64,000 bases of DNA from Euphorbia lathyris (GCF_963576675.1 NC_088916.1:77517501-77581500); one strand, 5' to 3'. Positions 21,432 through 34,033 are shown, numbered from the stretch's first letter. Numbers and translations are program-made. Notes: generated by a model from the sequence alone, not told the origin.

Positions 21432-22883
21432 ATGTTAAATGGGAATTTGGGCTCTAAGACATTTAGGGATGCTTTAAATAGTAAATCTAATGAGCAAGTC
21501 TTGGGGAAAATCTCCTGGAGATATACTGTGATGGGGGTGGTCGAGGAAGAACCCGAGTTAGAGGATGAAATTATAGAAGATGAGTCTGAAGAGGTCTATT
21601 TTGGCTCTGATGCAGAGGATGGAGAACAGGAGGACCCATTATGTCCTGTGATTAGGCTATCCTCGGCAGATAAGCGCGCCCTAAGATCCAAATGGAAGTT
21701 AGCTTTAATAGTAACTGTGCTTGGCAAAAGAATTAGCTTTAATTATTTCGCTCAGAGAATCCAGGCGCAGTGGGCTAAAAAAGGGAAAGTCACCATTACT
21801 GACTTAGAGAATGACTATTATGTGATCAAATTTACTAGGGTGGAGGACTTTAATGCTGTCATTAATGGTGGCCCATATATCATTTCTAATCATGTTCTGG
21901 CATTAAGGCCATGGGTCCCTATTTTTAATCCTCATGACTGTTCAGTTAATAGGATTCTCACTTGGGTAAGATTCCCGGGTTTACCTATTGAATACTATAA
22001 TGAAAGCTTTCTTAATAAAGTTGGTGGTCTTGTTGGGAAAGTTCACCATGTGGATAAAACCACCATTGGGGCAGTGAGAGGTAAATTTGCTAGGGTCTGT
22101 ATTGATATCGATCTAGCTAAGCCTCTATTATCTAAATTCTGTGTTCAGAATTCGGTTTACTATATTGAATATGAAGGCATTCATAATATTTGCTTCGAGT
22201 GTGGAATGTTTGGCCATACTTTTGAAGGGTGTCCTAAGAAAGAGAAGCTGGTCGAAGAGGTGATGGTAGCTGATAAAGAAAGAGAAGAGGGGACTCAAGG
22301 TGAAGGGAGGAACTTTGGCCCCTGGATGCTAGTTAAGAGGTCGGTTAGACGTAGGACTCGAGCAACTGTTGTTCATAGTCGCCCTCTTGACATTAGCAAG
22401 GAGATGAATTCTCTCCAGATTGCCCCTGTGACCAAGGAAAGGTCCCCCTATAAAAAAGCTGGTTCTGGCAATGATACAGTCCTCGGTTCTGGATCTAGAT
22501 TTGGGGTCCTGTCTAATGAGGATGCTCATGAATCTGATCACTCAAGCGAGCATATGGAGCTAAGTATGCCGGGGTTAAAATCTGCTGAGCTGGAGGCCAA
22601 TAAAGTAGAGACGGTTAACCCTCTGTTTGAGTCTAGAGTTGTTGCCTTGGGGAGCTCCCAGAATCATACCACAGTTGGGAATAAGAAGCTCAATGCGGTT
22701 AGTATCCCGAATACCCATGTTGATATTTCAAATGGAAAGGTCATGGGGGTCAATAAAACGAGTATGAAAAAACATAAGGGTAATCAGAAAAATAATCATA
22801 ACTCTTTGGATATTTGGGATAAAAGGGGACCTGCTGGTACCTCTTCAAGGCTCTCAGGAGTCCCGAATAAGTACATGGTTTAG
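21432..22883 (+). CDS. LINE ORF1: DUF4283 / CCHC nucleic-acid-binding protein
   Basis: Intact frame. I take ATG 21432 as the start; the frame is open a little further upstream but without an ATG. Residues about 75-240 fit DUF4283, the RNA-binding-like domain of plant L1 ORF1 proteins (LALIVTVLGKRISFNYFAQR, VLALRPWVPIFNP, WVRFPGLPIEYY). A CCHC knuckle CFECGMFGHTFEGC follows at about residues 253-266. The rest is a basic and Ser-rich tail with no recognised domain. ORF1 proteins bind the LINE transcript in the RNP. It lies 35 bp upstream of ORF2, as in other plant L1s. Confidence 0.85.
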   Translation: MLNGNLGSKTFRDALNSKSNEQVLGKISWRYTVMGVVEEEPELEDEIIEDESEEVYFGSDAEDGEQEDPLCPVIRLSSADKRALRSKWKLALIVTVLGKRISFNYFAQRIQAQWAKKGKVTITDLENDYYVIKFTRVEDFNAVINGGPYIISNHVLALRPWVPIFNPHDCSVNRILTWVRFPGLPIEYYNESFLNKVGGLVGKVHHVDKTTIGAVRGKFARVCIDIDLAKPLLSKFCVQNSVYYIEYEGIHNICFECGMFGHTFEGCPKKEKLVEEVMVADKEREEGTQGEGRNFGPWMLVKRSVRRRTRATVVHSRPLDISKEMNSLQIAPVTKERSPYKKAGSGNDTVLGSGSRFGVLSNEDAHESDHSSEHMELSMPGLKSAELEANKVETVNPLFESRVVALGSSQNHTTVGNKKLNAVSIPNTHVDISNGKVMGVNKTSMKKHKGNQKNNHNSLDIWDKRGPAGTSSRLSGVPNKYMV

Positions 22884-22918
22884 GGTGTTGGGCCTGTGGT
22901 CAGTAGTCTGCCTTTTTG

Positions 22919-25900
22919 ATGGACTTTTTTGTATGGAATGTTAGAGGTGCGGCTAGCAAGGCTACCCGTATCCATGTTAAAGATTTAATTAAACAATTTA
23001 ACCCTTCTTGTTTTGCTTTGCTGGAAACTAAGATCAGTGGTAGTAAAGCAGATGAGGTGGTTAGAAAGTTTAGTAATTGGAATTGTGTCAGATCGGAGGC
23101 TACTGGCCGGGCTGGGGGGATTTGGCTCTTCTAGAAGCCAGATCGTGTTCAGATTGACATTGTCAGCATGGATAAACAATTTATTCATAGTAAAGTGTGT
23201 CTTCCTGGTAATAAACCCTTCTTTATCACCTTTGTTTATGTTGATCCTATCATGGCCAATCGTAAAAGGTTGTGGGAGGTGTTGTATACTATGAGTACAA
23301 GTATTTTGGATGCTTGGCTCGTGGCTAGGGATTTTAACGATATTGGTCTTATGAGCGATCAAAGAGGGGGTGGCAACCACTATGTTAACAGATGCCTTAA
23401 CCATAAACAAAATATGGATTTATGTGGGCTTTCGGATCTGGGAGCCACTGGTCATAAATTTTCTTGGAAGCGCAATAATGTTTTTGTTCGTTTGGACAAA
23501 GTTTATGCGAATATTGCGGCTATCAGTAGATTTCCCGAAGTGAAAGTATTAAATCTTCCTTTCCGCCACTCTGATCACTGTCCTATTTTAGTTAAGTTGG
23601 TTAAAAACCATCGGTCTAAAGGGGATAGACCTTTTAGGTACCAGGTGGCCTGGGAATCTCACTTTGAGTTTAAAAACTTTGTTCAGGATAATTGGCAGCC
23701 CCACTCCAATGTTCTCCTTGCTGCAGAAGGGTTTAGAAGGAATGTGGTGGGATGGAATAGAAATGTCTTTGGCCACATTATCAGAAGGAAGAATAAACTT
23801 CTAAGTAGAATCAAAGGCATTCAACATAATTTGGAGTTTCATTTTGATCATAATTTGAATTGTCTTCTTAGATCTCTCCAGAAAGAATTAGAAGCTGTGT
23901 TGAGGCAGGAAGAGTTCCTTTGGTTTCAGAAATCAAGGAAAGCTTGGATTAAAGATGGAGATCGCAATACCAGGTTTTTCCACCTTTCAACTATTATTAG
24001 AAGGCAGAGGAATTGGATTGATGCTATTAAAGATTCAAATGGAGATTGGGTCTATAAGGATGAGGACATTCGTCGCTTGGCCCTTAATTTTTACAAAGAT
24101 CTTTTCAAAGAGGAGAGTGTGGATCAGGATAAAGCTTTTTCTAGGACTTCTTTTCCTAGTTTGGATGAGGGTAAGGTTCGGGATGCTTTCCATCCTATTG
24201 ACCAGAAAGAGATTGATCTGGCCTTCTCTAGTATTAGTGCCACCAAAGCTCCTGGGATTGATGGTATTCCTGCTTGTTTCTACCACAAACATTGGGATAC
24301 CGTGAAGGAGGGTATTTATAGTTTTATTAAAGGAGTGTTTAATAGTACTGAAGATATTAAGCTGGTGAATAAAATGCTTCTTGTCTTGATTCCTAAAATT
24401 GAGAAACCCTCCTCCTTCTTACAAATGAGGCCGATTAGTCTGTGTAATGTGTTGTACAAAGCTGTTACTAAAATTGTGGCGAATAGGCTCCGGTGTATTC
24501 TTCCTGATATTATCAGCCAGAATCAAGGCAGCTTTGTTCCTGGAAGACAGATGATGGATAATGTCGTTATAGCCCAGGAGATGGTTCACTCCATGAAAAT
24601 TAAAAAGGGTAGGAAAGGTATTGTGGCTCTTAAGTTGGATCTAGAGAAGGCTTACGACCGCTTAAACTGGAACTTTCTTCTGGATAGTCTTAAGAGAGCT
24701 GGTATCCCGGATAACTGGAGGAGTTTAATCGAGGTCTGCATTTCTTCCCCTGTTTTTCAGGTTTTGATAAATGGAGATATGTCTGAGGAGTTTACTCCTT
24801 CCCGGGGCATCCGTCAAGGGGATCCTATGAGCCATTTCTTATTTGTTATTGCTATGGAAAGGTTGTCTCACCTTATCCAAGAGGCTGTTGGTAATGGAGT
24901 TTTCCACCCTGTATCCATCAACAGATTTTGTCCTTCGATTACCCATTTGTTCTTTGCGGATGATGTTATGATCTTTGTGGAAGGGAATGAGGAGCAAATT
25001 GGTGTGGTTATGGACATCCTTAACTGTTTCTGCGCTGCTTCTGGCCAGAAGCTTAACATCCAAAAATCCAGGATGCTTTGTTCTAAAAATATGAGTAAAA
25101 GTGTTTGCAAAAAGCTAAGTGAAATTTCTGGTATTCCTTTGACTAATTCTTTGGGTAAGTATCTAGGGGTTCCTCTCCACAGTGACAGAGTTTCTAAAGC
25201 CTCCTTTAAAGAGACTATTGACAAAACTAGTGGAAAATGTGCCATTTGGAAAGCCAAAACTCTTTCTCTCGCTGGCCGTCTTACTTTAATTCAGTCGGTC
25301 AATTGTGCGGTGCCTAATCATATTATGCAAGCGTGTAGATTGCCGGAGCCAGTTCTGAATGATCTTGATAAAATCAATCGGCGCTTCCTTTGGGGGGATT
25401 CAATGGAGGGGAAGAAGATCCACCTGGTTCCTTGGAAGGAGGTTTGTCTTCCTAAGAACATGGGGGGATTGGGGATAAGACAAGCGAAGGATGATAACAA
25501 AGTGTTATTAATGAAGCTGCTGTGGAGAATGTGGCAACTCCCCTCTTCTCTTTGGGTCCGTTTTCTCTGTGGGAAATATAGAAAAGATAGAATTTTTGGG
25601 GGGCCCAAAGAGAGAGTTATTAACTGTTCTTTTCTTTGGAAAGGCCTTAGTTCTGTTTTTTCAGAGTTTTGCTCTAGGATTGGCTGGGAGGTGGGAAACG
25701 GCAAGTATATCAGTTTCTGGAATGACCCCTGGATTGGTGGTAAATCCCTTTTAGAGGAGTGTACTTCCCTGCCGCCTAACAATGTCCGTAATTGGAGGAT
25801 TGTGGATGTGGTGGATTCTGAGGGGGATTGGATTTGGTCTAAATTTGACTCCTTTTTTAATCTGGATACCCTCCTGAAGATCAGAGGAGTTATGATAAGT

Positions 25901-27018
25901 AATATGGAGGAAGATAAGGATAGGCACTATTGGGCGTTGACTAATAACGGGGCTTATACCTGTAAATCTGCTTTTGAGGCCTTCAATCAGAATGGGGCGG
26001 GTTCCATCTCTGAAGTCTGGAAGCGTGTTTGGGCTTTAAAAATTCCCTACCGTATTAGGAGCTTTCTCTGGCTTGGGGCCAAGAATAGGTTGCTAACTAA
26101 TTCAGAAAGAAACAGACGCATCTGGTGGATTCTGGTGCTTGTAACAGATACAGAGGGCATGTGGAAACAATGTGCCATGCTCTTAGGGATTGTACTAGGA
26201 GTAAGGAGGTGTGGACGAAAGTTCTTCCTCACCATTTGCTTTTGACTTTCTTGGCCCACTCTGATGTTGACTGGTTTGTAGATGGAGTTAGTGGGAAGTT
26301 GTTGGCTAACCTTGAGCATGGTGATGTTTTCTTTGCTATTGTCTGTCACCAGATTTGGTATTGGAGGAACGTGGAGATTTTTGAAAGAAAAACTGTTATT
26401 CTTCCTAATTTGAAAGATTTCTTCTCGGGAAAATTTTCTAATATTATGGCTAGTTTCAAAGGAGATGCCCTTGCTATTTCTACCCAAAAGAAAAATCTTC
26501 ACCTACTTGGCTGGTGTAGGCCTAGGGAAGGGGTGGTTAAATTAAACACGGATGGTTCTTGTCTTAATACCGGTAAAATCTCTGCAGGAGGGGTTCTAAG
26601 GGATGATGGGGGTGCTTGGCTGTCTGGGTTTGTTCATAATTTAGGCATGGGTTCTTCCTTTTCGGCTGAGCTTTGGAGGATTTTTTCTGGCCTAAGGTTG
26701 GCCAAGAGTCCGGGGTTGAATAATTTGCTTGTTGAATCTGACAACCTCGAGGCCATCAAAATGATATCCGATAAGAATGCTATTTGTCTAAATAGCCATA
26801 ATTTAATCAAAGGCATTATAAGGCTTTGTTCTTCCATTGACTTCATCAGTTTCAGCCATGTCTTCAGAGAGCAAAACAGGGTTGCGGATCGTTTGGCGGC
26901 TGATGGGCATGAGCGGATGTTGGGAGTCACTACCTTATCTTCTCGTCCTGATTATTTATCTTCTCTTCTTTTGGAAGATGTAATGGGGGTTAGCTTCCCT
27001 AGGCCAATCCCAGGTTAA
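22919..27018 (+). pseudogene. LINE ORF2: endonuclease, RT, zf-RVT, RNase H (two lesions)
   Basis: Starts MDFFVWNVRGA at ATG 22919. The APE-type endonuclease covers about residues 1-225 (LLETK, DFNDIGL, SDHCPILV). RT lies around residues 430-720: MRPISLCNVLYKAVTKIVANRL, VALKLDLEKAYDRLNW, GIRQGDPMS, and the catalytic FADD at ~24955. zf-RVT is at ~25915-26100 (WALTNNGAYTCKSAF). RNase H lies at ~26535-26920 with NTDGS, AELW, ESDN and ADRLAADG, the usual catalytic acids. Lesions: TAG at 23132-23134 where relatives have Trp (WLF*KPD), and a one-base frameshift near 26118 after NRR. Otherwise the domains are well kept, which suggests a rather young copy. Confidence 0.88.
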
Positions 27019-27087
27019 TTTCTTTGGTTTTTGTTTCTTTCCTGTTCCTACCAAAAAAAAAAAGATAATACATGGCGAAGTTACTAG

Positions 27088-27470
27088 TTTTTTTTTTTAA
27101 TAAAACACTTCTTAATTATTAGAATAGGAAAAAAGAACAACATTGAAATAGGGTGGTGGACATGCATACACATCATGAACAGACTAAGAATTGACAGCCT
27201 TAGCTAAGAGATGAGTGGCCGAATTCGCTGAACGTTTTACATAAAAGACTGAACAATTGCTTAACTCTTTTAAGACACTAACACAAAACAAAATTACTTC
27301 AAAACCAAGCTGTTTATATATTTTTGAGATGTGTTCTGAGTTAATCATTGTTTCCATAAGAAACACTAATATGGACATGTGGACCTGAACCAGATCCTTT
27401 AGAACACTAATTGTCTGTGGGTTGCCTAGCCCACAGCAGTTCCAGCTTATGAGACTCATAACCCCATACG
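27088..27470 (-). mobile_element. Internally deleted LINE (endonuclease start fused to RNase H end)
   Basis: The minus strand encodes 27459-27184: first the L1 endonuclease start (MSLISWNCCGLGNPQT, VFLMETM), then directly the end of an L1 RNase H domain (LKELSNCSVFYVKRSAN, ATHLLAKAV). More than 3 kb of ORF2 is missing between them, yet the frame is kept. A T-run at 27088-27099 on the plus strand would be its poly(A) tail. It faces the large LINE tail to tail. Confidence 0.7.
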
Positions 27471-27660
27471 GGCCTGGACTCTAGGATCCGCCTCATATCT
27501 GTTTTTTTGATAGGATATCAGATTCTACTTTCATACTGACATTCTCCATGTGTGGCCATTTTGGATCATGATTAAGCATTATTATATTCTTTTGAGACTT
27601 TAATTTGTTGAACCAACTTTTGAACTTTTGCCCTCGTTTTATATATACATCTCCTTCAAA

Positions 27661-29290
27661 AGTGTTTTAAAAGCTGGATCAGACCCATCGGTTCAACTAG
27701 TTGGACCGCAAACCGGTCATGAGTCCGATATGATTTTAAGTGTTGGAAAAAATTGAATAAAATTATATATTAATTTAAATACCAACAAACATATCCTTTC
27801 GTGAATAGTCGTGTCCATCGTGAACAGTTATGTTGGTACATAAACAGTCGTGTCTGTCAGTGTATAGTCGTGTTCGTTCGTGAAAAGACATATCCTTTCG
27901 AGTTCTATTTATATAGAATGGATTGTCAAATTCATAAGCAGTTGTTGAAGTTTTTCAAAATACTCTTTGTCTGTTCACATTGTTTTTGTTTTCCTACTCC
28001 GGTGATAACTAGGCTACACACGGTTTGAGTTCGCTTGCGTAATCTGTTGTATTCTGGGAGACGATCGTTAATAGCGGCGACATCTGTCTTAAAGAAACTG
28101 CTAATACAGGTCTCAGATTTGTCTATTTCTTTCCTTTTAATTTCCAGTTTTACTGTTTATATATTTTTCTGTGTTCGTTTTATTTTTTGGTTAATCACAT
28201 CCTACATTCTTAAGACAAACGTAATTGTTTGTAGGGGTGAGCAAAATAACCGGTAACCGATTACCAAATCGATAACCGAACCGAAATTTGAGTTTGGTTT
28301 GGTTATTTTAATATTTTGGTTCGGTTTGGTTTTAATTTTGGCTTAGTTTGGTAATCGGTTATCGGTTCGGTTATTGAAAAAAAAATATCGATATAACCGA
28401 TAACCGAACTGAACTTATTATATAAATATAAAAAATATAATTTTATTTTTACATATATAAATAACTTATAAAATATAAAGTCCAACCCTAAAAAATATAC
28501 TTTTATCTTTATATATATAAATTTTGGTTCATTCGTCTTTAATTTCTTCAATTGTAACTTTTACACAAGAGCATTATTTGAAAACCAATTAAATAAAAAT
28601 ATACAAAAATTAAATATTATGAATTTTCGGTTATTCGGTCGGTAACCGAACCGAACCGAAAATTTTCGATTAAGTAACATTCGGTTACCAATCTTATTCG
28701 GTTCGGTTCGGTTATGAAAATATGACAAACTTTGGTTCGGTTAACTGAAAGTTCGGTTCGGTTAATAACCAAACCGAACCGATGCTCACCCCTAATTGTT
28801 TGTCTAACATTTTTAAGACAGACGTAATTGTTTGTCTAACATTAAAACATTAAGTGCTACGACCGAACTGAACTAGGAATCGGCATCAAATCGGTGAATC
28901 GAATGACTCCAGGTTTTTGAAAAAAAAATAAAAAAGAAAAAAGCTAAAAATTAAAAACAGATTTGGTGATTAAAAAAACCTAAATTAAAAAAAAAAAGTA
29001 ATAATTTGTGTTAATTAAGTTCAACTTTTAACATTTATGTTGTGTTAAATCCCATATTATGAATTATTTATATCAATTAACTTCAATTTTAATATTATGT
29101 TGTGTTAAACTAATGATTTGTTTTTAGATTTGTGATTTTTATATTATATTTAATTAAATAGGATTTTATTAAATATATTTATTAATTTATATATATAATA
29201 TATTAATGATATCATTCGGTTGAACCAGTAAATCATTGAGTTAGTCATCATGTCGGTTTGATATCTGGTCTGGTTTTTTAAACATTTTCA
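27661..29290. mobile_element. Candidate TIR element hosting a hAT MITE
   Basis: The left end (27664 on: gttttaaaagctggatcaga) is imperfectly complementary to the right end (ctggtctggttttttaaac near 29263-29285), with further inverted similarity of the cggttcaac / gttgaacc kind inside. No transposase. A target duplication was not clear. It contains the repeat block at 27798-27935 and the hAT MITE at 28232-28794. Confidence 0.4.
28232..28794. mobile_element. hAT-type MITE (563 bp)
   Basis: Terminal inverted repeats TAGGGGTGAGCA and TGCTCACCCCTA. Perfect 8-bp target duplication ATTGTTTG at 28224-28231 and 28795-28802. Interior rich in ccgaaccgaa/ttcggttcgg motifs in both directions, as in a common plant hAT MITE type. 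No coding capacity. Confidence 0.9.
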
Positions 29291-29327
29291 ACCTTATCTT
29301 CCTCTTCATCCTCTTCTCTCCATTGCA

Positions 29328-29630
29328 ATGCCTTCTTCTCTTCCAACATTCACATTCATTCCCTTTTTTTTTCCGCTTTCCACCAAGTCTTTCTCCATCA
29401 AATCCCAATGCTCTCGTTCTCATCCAAGACGATCTCAAAAAACTTGTCACAAACAAAGCCGTCGATTATGTCAAATCCGACATGGTTCTTGGTCTCAGAA
29501 CGGGCTCCACTGCCGCCTTCTTCATTTCTAAGATCAGGGAATTGCTCAAATTCGATCAATTAAAATACATTATCAATGTTCCACTTCAAAACGCACCGAA
29601 AAGCAAGCACAACAATTAATCTCACAGTAA
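29328..29630 (+). pseudogene. Ribose-5-phosphate isomerase A, 5' fragment
   Basis: The N-terminal part of a plastid-type ribose-5-phosphate isomerase. A Ser/Phe-rich transit-peptide-like start occurs in one frame (MPSSLPTFTFIPFF), followed in another frame by the conserved core TQDDLKKL-like IQDDLKKLVTNKAVDYV and the substrate loop GLRTGSTAAF (GLGTGSTAAF in the family; the Gly-to-Arg change would hit the active site). Similarity continues in a third frame as SKRTEKQAQQL up to about 29630, then stops. At least two frameshifts and truncation of the catalytic remainder make it a pseudogene. The enzyme acts in the Calvin cycle and pentose phosphate pathway; this copy cannot. Confidence 0.75.
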
Positions 29631-31680
29631 TTTTATCAACGACAATTAATCTTCTAGTATAATTCGAACCAAAAAGCAGAGGAGAAAGCGGGGAGTTGAA
29701 ACATCAGGGACATGTGTCCCAATAACATGAGCAGACTTGAAACATATGCTCCCAATCTCTAGAAAGCGCCGTAACATACAGAAAGATGAGACATACACAA
29801 AAGTGTATAGATACGTGGGTCAATCAAACATTACCATATGGAAACCTATCTACCCTTCACTTATGTTTATAAATAGTCATCCCAAAGAAGCACAAGTTAA
29901 ATACAATATTTCTCATTTTATTCTGCTTTCTAGTCATTCACTTACTTTCAGTAACATCATTGACTTAAGCATAAGAGAAGGAACGTCTGCACCAGTCCAT
30001 CTCTGACAGTTTATTTATTTCATCTCAGGTAAATTGGATATAGTCTACCAAAATTACTTTGCAGATTAAGAGACATCACATAGCTTTACACGTTTTCATT
30101 TATGTCTGAAATTATATATTTTACAATTCGAATAAGATTTTACAGGATTTCTATAATTACATTATGTATATAAAAAAATATTTTTGAAAAAACATAAATT
30201 TTGAACGCATATGAAATATTTAATATTATATTAATCGATTAATCTGATTTCTTTTTGTTATCATCATAAATTTATAGTAGTGTTCACATGGACTTTGATG
30301 ACCAAATAAATTTTATTCACTGTTAGACCTTACCTAATTAAAATCTTAGGATGAAGATTCAAAGTATCCTAAAATTTAGATTTGGTCAACGTCTTGATCT
30401 AACGGTGAATAACCAAATTCATTTAGTCACCAAAATCCAACGTTGCTACATAAACTTAATACATTAATATGGAAACGACCAACACACCCATGATGCTTTT
30501 TGGCCATGTTATGTTTGACTCTAATTAGAGCTTTTTATCTCTATTATTTGAAAAGAAAAAAACAATTTTCTATTTATTTGGTGTACTAATTTAAGTATTA
30601 TTCAATTGTATTGTAGCCATGATCGAATTATTGGCTACAATCATTTATTTGCATTTTCCGTTGAAACACAATTAGAAAAGGCAAAAGTCATACTGAGACT
30701 CGATCTTTTATTTTTTAGTGTTTTAATATTTTGATTTTTTATTTGAAGAAATTAAGTTTCTAAACTTTTAGCTTTGTTTTGTCACATTAAATAATAGTTA
30801 GTTTTAAATATAAAATTCGATTAATAAAGAATGACAAAGAATATTATTCATTTTATATGCGTTAGAAATTTTTATTTTTATTTTTAACAGTTTAAAACAG
30901 TTTTTAATATATATAATGTGATTATAAAAAAATTGCAAAAACCTTATTTCAAACCATAAAAATATAATTTCAAATACATATAAAATTAATAACATTTTTT
31001 TAACTGTATTAGATATTCATAACTAACCAATTTGACAAATAAGAACTTAGTGATTTAAGACTGACTAAGACATATAATCTCTAATAATACTCCCCATATT
31101 CACTCATTATTTATTATATTATCATTAAAATTATTAATTAGTGTTATATTTACCAATAGTGAGAGGTGAGAAACTACACAATAATAAATTATTAATAAAA
31201 AATGAATTAAGGATGTACTGAGAGGTGGAGAGATGTTCTCTATTAATAGAGAGGATGAAAATGATCTTAGTGATTTAAGAGACCGTTAGAGATGCTCTTA
31301 AACAAGTTCAGAAGTTTAATGAGACATTCTTAAAGTTGAGAGAGCTAATCAGTTTTTGAGTCAAATTCATAGACGTAAAAAAAATTAAAAAAATTATACT
31401 ATATTTTATACGGGTTGGAAAAAAAATCTAAATATTTATTTGAATTTAAAAATATTAATTTCTAGTTCTGTTACTAAATTACAAAAAAAAATGTAATTTT
31501 TTTAAACATTTGCAAAATGAATAAAATATACGTGTTTTATAATTATATATTGTCAAAATTGGACATAAAATTTCTTTTAAGTACCATAATTACAAGTAAA
31601 GTTACACTATTTTAATGTTAGAATAAAATTACTCATCGCTATCGCTGTCAACATTAGGAGTATTTTTTTTTTTTAACTTA
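29631..31680. other. AT-rich intergenic DNA, no gene recognised
   Basis: About 2 kb of very AT-rich sequence with A/T runs and no recognisable coding or RNA gene. Confidence 0.6.
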
Positions 31681-32100
31681 TCCTTTTAATATATTGGCCG
31701 GCTCCCGACCTATTAAAAATGTTGGTTTTTGGCTCTTTATCTATTATTTAATAACATTTGACTCATGATCTATCTAATACACTTATTTTACCCCTCACCT
31801 ATTATTTAGTAACATTTGTCCTCTTATCTATCCAAAATTGGTGAAATCTCAACTAGTATTATATAGTAATATTTATTTGCTCCCTTACCTATCCAAGATT
31901 GATGAAACCTCAACGAGTGTGGATGGTTTGAGATTTCACCAAGTTTGTATAGGCCAGAGAGCAAATGTTACCAAATAATAGATCAACGGATAAATACTAA
32001 CATTTTGAATAGTTTGGAGAGCAAATCTTACCAAATAATAAATTAGGGGCAAAAAAACAATATTTTTGATAGATGAGGGACTAAAAAGTGCTTTAATCTT
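31681..32100. mobile_element. MITE-like inverted-repeat element
   Basis: The left arm (ggctcccgacctattaaaa and following) is complementary, with mismatches, to the right arm ending near 32100 (tttttgatagatgagggact). Stem of about 45 bp or more. Directly adjoins the next MITE. Confidence 0.55.
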
Positions 32101-32107
32101 AATATAT

Positions 32108-32628
32108 TAGGGCAAATTACAATCATGACCACTGAACTTTACCCATTTTAACATTTTTAGCCGCTGAACTTCAATTCTTAACGGTATAACAACTGAACTT
32201 TACACTTTTTTAACAACGGTGGCCACTCAACGCCTCAAAATGACTGTTAACGGCCTCAAAATACAAAATTCGAAGAGTTAATGACATTCTAAGGAACTTT
32301 AATTCTTGAAAAGTTTCATTTTGAGGTTATTTAGGTGTTGTTTGGTTAGAAGAGAAAATTAATTTTTAGAAAGAGAAAGCTCCAAAAAATGTGATTCTGG
32401 AAAATAAAAAATATGGTTTCATTATAAATGTCGTTCTGAATAATTTTAATTCTTGAATATTTTCATTTTGAGGTTTTTAACGGTCATTTTGAGAAGTTAG
32501 TTAAAGTTGAGTGACTATCGGTGTTAAAAAATGTAAGAGTTTACTAATCATACCGTTAAGAATTGAAGTTCAGTGGTCACAATATTAAAATGGTTAATTT
32601 TCAGTGGCCATGGGTGTACTTTACCCTA
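32108..32628. mobile_element. MITE, family with ACTGAACTTTACC arms, copy 1
   Basis: Left arm TAGGGCAAATTACAATCATG and right arm ending CCATGGGTGTACTTTACCCTA are inverted. Subterminal ccactgaactttacc / cagtggcc motifs match copies at 47527-48013 and 50449-51334. Confidence 0.65.
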
Positions 32629-33039
32629 ATATATTTGAACTTGTAGCTTTGAAATAGGCAATATGTCAAGAAGTAAATAGCACTCAAGCTTACCTAGTTT
32701 ACCGTGTAACACCAGCCGTCCGATCAAAAATCATCACAGATCTCAACATCCCTCAGATAAAGAAAATAGTGAATGCGGTTTTACAGGATTCCTCCACTCT
32801 TCCAATAGCAATTTGGCAGACCCAGACAAAGAAGTCTGTAATAATACTAAATAAAAAAGCTGAGACAAAACACAGATAAATTAAAATCATACGACTCAAA
32901 TTTCAAACACACATAAAGCCTTGTCCTTTTCATTTCCAAAAAACAAAAAAAATTCAAACTTTTCCTCTTTTTTCCCTAATTAGAATCACTAATTAATTAA
33001 TTAATTAATTCACCTCCATTACTGCTCTCTCTGTTCATC

Positions 33040-33138
33040 TCCTACTCAAAATCTCCATCAATGGGCGGGAATTAGACAACCCCCAATTTCAAAATTCAAT
33101 CATAAACCCTAAATAGCAAGTTTCAGCAAAAGAAAAAG
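33040..33138 (+). other. 5'UTR exon of the FPP gene
   Basis: Non-coding leader ending AAAAAG at 33138, followed by a donor GTGAGT. An (TTAA)n run at about 32993-33014 and CT-rich sequence precede it. The transcription start is inferred to lie in or near this stretch. Confidence 0.45.
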
Positions 33139-34033
33139 GTGAGTTTTTCTGTTTTTTGGTTTTTTGGGTACCAAAAAGCTGAAAAGTTTTCAAATCTTTA
33201 TTCTTGAGGTATCTTTCATTCTCACATGCTCTTCTGCTTTTTTATAATAATATAAGAAAAAAGGAGAGTAGAAAACAAGGAATAGAAACCCACATTATCT
33301 GCTCTGTTTTAATCTGTTTTAGTAGTTACTGTTTTGTATTATTTATCCACTGACATTCCACAGAGTTTTTTTGAATTATTTTTGGGGGTTTTTGTGGTTT
33401 CTGCAATCTTGAACTGAACCTGTTCATGGTTTCACATTTATAACTTATCTGGTTCATCTCTGATCTCGAGGCCCTTTTTCCCCCTCAGTCAAAGGTAATT
33501 TGAATTATTTTCCCCCAATTTTGATTCATATCTGGGATTGGGATTCATCTAGGTTTTCTGGGTTTGTTCTATGCAACCATCTCATTGATACTGATTTGAG
33601 ATTTTCTGCTCTTTATTTGGGGATTTGAATGGTTTTCACAAGTTGGGTTGCTTCCATTTTTTGGATCAAATAGAGGGTAAAGGTTAATTTTGCTTGATTT
33701 CACTTTTTTTCTTCATGGTGTTTGGGTCCATAATGAAAAGATTACAGCTTTTTGTTGTTGTTTGTTGGAGTTGGATGGTTATTGGGTGGATTTGAAGCAA
33801 AGCTGATGAAATGGGGAAGACAAGTCATCTTTTTTTTTTTTTTAATTTTGTTTTTCTGTTAATGTCTGAGTTTGTTGAGAGAGGATTGAGTATTTTGGGT
33901 TTTAAGGTGTCTTTTTGCTGCATTCCATTCACAATATGCAATTGAAAATTTCTTCTGAACATCTGATTGTGTGATCTTGTGGTAACTGTTAAGATAAGGT
34001 ATGTTTAGAATTCTACTTAGTTTGGTCGGGTTC

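Larger units (their letters stand above)
21084..27063 (+). mobile_element. L1-type LINE, nearly full length
   Basis: GC-rich 5' region (21084-21431), ORF1 (21432-22883), ORF2 (22919-27018), a short 3'UTR and an A-run at 27053-27063. ORF1 has a DUF4283-like domain and a CCHC knuckle; ORF2 has endonuclease, RT, zf-RVT and RNase H. Two ORF2 lesions make it inactive. A target duplication was not identifiable by eye. Confidence 0.85.

Noticed and set aside
21142..21438. 98-codon plus-strand frame, Gly/Arg-rich
   Set aside because: By-product of the GC-rich LINE 5'UTR; overlaps a repeat block and has no recognisable domain.
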